A stretch of DNA of 34,184 nt from Chloroflexota bacterium (GTDB lineage: Bacteria > Chloroflexota > Anaerolineae > Anaerolineales > Anaerolineaceae): positions 1 to 34,184 of the forward strand of contig JAJZTR010000005.1 of NCBI GenBank assembly GCA_021848775.1, written 5' to 3'. Both the position numbers and the translations under genes were made by a program. The notes beneath the pieces are model-generated. The model was not told the DNA's origin. It was given only the letters and a program-made list of their open reading frames with translations, and did not search any database. Within the stretch, counting starts at the first letter, position 1, and each line of letters starts with the position of its first letter. Of this stretch, positions 31,829 through 34,184 are shown in pieces.

Positions 31829-32479
31829 TTAATTCCGCAGGCCGCGAAAAAAAGAGAGCGGTCCAAAGAAATTTCGCAAGTGTCCAGTTCCTTCCACCTG
31901 ATTAAAACCAGTTTCAACCATTAATTCTGGAATCCGCCCTTTAAAATTATCCGCTGTCCGCTCCAGATGCGACATGTAGGATGCAACAAACCGCATCAGT
32001 CTATCGTGCGGCTTGCCAAAATCGGCGATGTGAAAACTCCCGCCAGGTTTAAGAACCCGATGCACCTCATGAAAAGCCTCAAGTTTTTCAGGCAAGGTTA
32101 AGTGGTGCAGCATCATGCTGGTGATGACCTTGTCGAAGGATTCGTCCGGATAAGGAAGTTCATCTGCCAGACCCGTGTCCCAGCGGATCGAGGCAACGCC
32201 AACTCTGTCTGCCTTTTTTTGGGCAATATCCAAAACCCGAGGATCGCCATCCAGACCAACAACTTCGGCAGCGGGTTGCCGGCGCTGCAGCATGATGGTT
32301 AAGGTGCCGGTACCGCAACCCAAATCTAGAATACGCTCACCAGGCTGTGGGTTGGTCTGTTCGATTAACCGTTTTTTAAAGCCATCCTCACCCATGATGT
32401 ATCGCAGAGTCGGGTCATATAAGGGCGTCAGCCATTTCTGATTTAACGCTGGGATGAAGCGAGGCTTAGGTTCAGTCAT
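31829..32479 (-). CDS. SAM-dependent methyltransferase, class I
   Basis: A 216-residue methyltransferase of the Methyltransf_11/UbiE-like type. The SAM-binding motif ILDLGCGTGTL is near residue 50. VVGLDGDPRV and SFDKVITSMMLHHL are motifs II and III. The substrate cannot be read from the sequence. The gene lies between a response regulator and its likely kinase on the same strand, with a 30-base gap to the regulator, so it is in the same transcription unit and possibly regulated by the same signal. Confidence 0.9.
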   Translation of the reverse strand: MTEPKPRFIPALNQKWLTPLYDPTLRYIMGEDGFKKRLIEQTNPQPGERILDLGCGTGTLTIMLQRRQPAAEVVGLDGDPRVLDIAQKKADRVGVASIRWDTGLADELPYPDESFDKVITSMMLHHLTLPEKLEAFHEVHRVLKPGGSFHIADFGKPHDRLMRFVASYMSHLERTADNFKGRIPELMVETGFNQVEGTGHLRNFFGPLSFFRGLRN

Positions 32480-32575
32480 ACATTTACCTGTACACCCATG
32501 GTATCACTTGGACGGTGCAAACGCCAAGCGCTATACGGCGGGGTGAAAGCAAGCATATTGGCCTATTTCGTGCGA

Positions 32576-34184
32576 TTAATCAATGCTTTTGGCTGATTCG
32601 CCGGCGACTCGGATGATGACCTGTGTACCCTCACCAGGCACCGACCGAATAGTCAGTTTTGCTCCGATGAGTTCGCTACGTTCATATAAGCCGAGCAAAC
32701 CGTAATGTCCCATACGGGCATAATGGAGCGGGTCTGCCGAGGGGTTGAAACCCTGACCATCATCACGGATTTCAAGCACAACGCTTTCTGGTTGGAAAAT
32801 AAGCGTGATCCAGGCATTCTTAGCCTGGGCATGTTGATAGACGTTGCTGAGGGCCGTCTGAGCCATTCGGTACATGGCCATCTCAACCTCTGGCTTTAAT
32901 CGCCGCTCGAATCCTTCTTGTAGAAAATGGATTTGCACCCCCTGCGTTGGTTCATTTTCGTTTTCCTGCATGGCTAGCGCGGTGGCCAAACCTAAATCTT
33001 CGATATATATCGGGCGTAGACCCTGAACCAGGCGGCGCAGATTATTTGTACCCTGTTCGGTCAGATTGACCACCTGATCGAGCGTTTTTTCGACCTTCGG
33101 GTCTTTATTCCAATGCAAGGCGTACTGAGTGTACTGGCCAAGGGCGATCAAGTTCTGCAAGGTTTCATCATGCAATTCGCGAGACAGGCTGCGGCGCTCG
33201 CTCTCCACGCTGGCGGTGATGGCTCCGATATAGCTGTGCAGACTGTTTTGGGCTTCCTTTAGCTGCGCCGCCATTTGAATTAATGTATCCTGCAAGTGGC
33301 GGATTTCCAATACCCCGCCCACTGGCTCTCGAATCGATTCGAAATTACCCTGCGCCAGATCAACTGTTTTTTCTTCCAATGCTTGCATCGGCTGGACAAT
33401 ACGGCGCAGACCAAACCAGATCGCCAGCAAGCTAAGGGCCATGATGGGGATCGCAATCAATGGCGCATTTTGGGTTGCCCGCAGCAGCGGGCTGGCAATA
33501 TCCTCCCAAGATTCCTCGAGCATAAGTGCCCACCCGACCGGCTGAATAGCGCTGGTGGTAATAACATGCTCGCCTGAGGTGGTCGGAAAATAATCGATTC
33601 CTCCCATCCCAGCCAGGGCATCATCCAGACCAGGGTGAGTTGCGAGGTCTTCATTCAGGTCGAGCGATCCCTCGCGGAACAGGATTTCATAGCGGTTGTC
33701 CACGACCAGGACAGTCACCGGACCGGAATTGGAGATGGCGCTCAAGCTTTGTTCCAACATTACCTGCGGAGAGATCAACCCGATGAGAGATGCTCCGCTG
33801 GTTGAATTGACCCAGACGGGAACAAAGTATTCATTCCCAATCGTCATGACGGGCAGGAAAACGGCTTTGCCGGAAGGAAAATTCGAATACTGCCTCTGAA
33901 TTGCAGCAGCCTGCTCCTCATTCAGCCAGGCAGTGATTTGAGGGTTGTTGGTGGAAGCTGTGACGGCTCCGGTTGGTGCAAGAATTGCCGCCCCGCCTTC
34001 AAACACGCTCAACTCGCTTTCAATCTCTTTGAAGGTGGCGGCCTGATTGTCAATTGAAACCAGAACCTTCGCCAGCATTTCCAGAATATCCGTACGGTGG
34101 TCAATCTCTTTTTCAATCCCGGCTGCAGCATATTGCACGGCTCGCAAATTGCGGTTGGCTACCAGGGAGCGCATCGCTTCGTGG
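32576..34184 (-). CDS. NarL-type sensor histidine kinase, 5' end beyond window
   Basis: At least 532 residues. The visible part begins with an extracytoplasmic Cache-like sensor (about 10-225), a membrane helix (LIAIPIMALSLLAIWFGL), HAMP (about 256-310), HisKA_3 with phospho-His about 335 (SRELHDETLQNLIALG), and HATPase with DDGQGFN and GHYGLLGLYERSELIG. The reading frame has no stop up to the window edge, and an ATG at 34174 is internal-looking, so the start and a first membrane helix probably lie outside. It should be the partner of the NarL-type regulator at 31124. Confidence 0.9.
   Translation of the reverse strand, partial: HEAMRSLVANRNLRAVQYAAAGIEKEIDHRTDILEMLAKVLVSIDNQAATFKEIESELSVFEGGAAILAPTGAVTASTNNPQITAWLNEEQAAAIQRQYSNFPSGKAVFLPVMTIGNEYFVPVWVNSTSGASLIGLISPQVMLEQSLSAISNSGPVTVLVVDNRYEILFREGSLDLNEDLATHPGLDDALAGMGGIDYFPTTSGEHVITTSAIQPVGWALMLEESWEDIASPLLRATQNAPLIAIPIMALSLLAIWFGLRRIVQPMQALEEKTVDLAQGNFESIREPVGGVLEIRHLQDTLIQMAAQLKEAQNSLHSYIGAITASVESERRSLSRELHDETLQNLIALGQYTQYALHWNKDPKVEKTLDQVVNLTEQGTNNLRRLVQGLRPIYIEDLGLATALAMQENENEPTQGVQIHFLQEGFERRLKPEVEMAMYRMAQTALSNVYQHAQAKNAWITLIFQPESVVLEIRDDGQGFNPSADPLHYARMGHYGLLGLYERSELIGAKLTIRSVPGEGTQVIIRVAGESAKSID

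Overview
The window looks like chromosomal DNA of a Gram-positive-style (monoderm) member of the Chloroflexota, most likely Anaerolineae. This is an inference from family content: a GH31 glycosidase, paired AI-2E transporters, a sortase with an LPxTG-type DUF3494 surface protein, a DUF2085/HMA/YHS/DUF2933/Lgt cluster, and NarL-type two-component genes. There is no rRNA gene or complete tRNA to settle it. Base composition is moderate and most genes lie on the minus strand.

Layout. 1-2.8 kb: a GH31 glycoside hydrolase (+). 2.8-3.5 kb: a secreted acidic protein (-). 3.9-4.3 kb: a scar made of a GC-rich palindrome, a ParA fragment without its P-loop, and three tandem repeats of about 60 bp that resemble a tRNA 3' end with a small hairpin inserted in the T-loop. 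4.3-7.4 kb: an RNB-family ribonuclease and a PAS-GAF-GGDEF diguanylate cyclase. 7.7-23.3 kb: a long, mostly minus-strand block of stress and envelope genes: a Lys-rich hexapeptide-repeat protein with an eRF1-like small protein, a membrane-anchored protein with an acidic partner, a rhomboid protease, a CBS protein, small membrane proteins (DUF5670-like and GlsB/YeaQ), two Dps paralogues, two AI-2E permeases, YggT, CsbD and DUF883-like genes, a DUF3494 surface protein with a sortase, an OmpR-type response regulator with a PAS-GAF histidine kinase, and a DUF1059 protein. 23.8-25.8 kb: decayed genes, namely a tandem universal stress protein with an amber stop and a frameshift, and the C-terminal part of a GH94 / cyclic beta-glucan synthase with two amber stops. 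25.84-25.94 kb: a fourth copy of the tRNA-like repeat, abutting the 3' half of a tRNA-Lys(CTT), which looks like an integration scar. 26.5-28.3 kb: a Cys/His-motif hypothetical protein, an L,D-transpeptidase and a DUF2933 protein. 28.6-31.0 kb (+): YHS protein, Lgt, a double-HMA protein and DUF2085. 31.1-34.2 kb (-): a NarL-type regulator, a methyltransferase and a NarL-type sensor kinase running off the window.

The most interesting signal is a promoter-like element of about 55 bp found six times. Its core is GGGAC(A/C/G/T), exactly 18 bp, then a TAGGAT-like hexamer. ATAGCC sits inside the spacer and further TAG motifs lie at roughly 11-bp steps upstream. It precedes the eRF1-like/Lys-rich pair, the membrane/acidic pair, both Dps genes, the DUF3494-sortase pair and the region of the broken USP gene. 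The fixed spacing and the shared stress or surface theme suggest one regulon. A PhoB/OmpR-type regulator such as the one encoded at 20.5 kb is a candidate controller, but that link is inference. The promoter positions also fix several start codons, because longer upstream starts would lie at or before the predicted transcription start.
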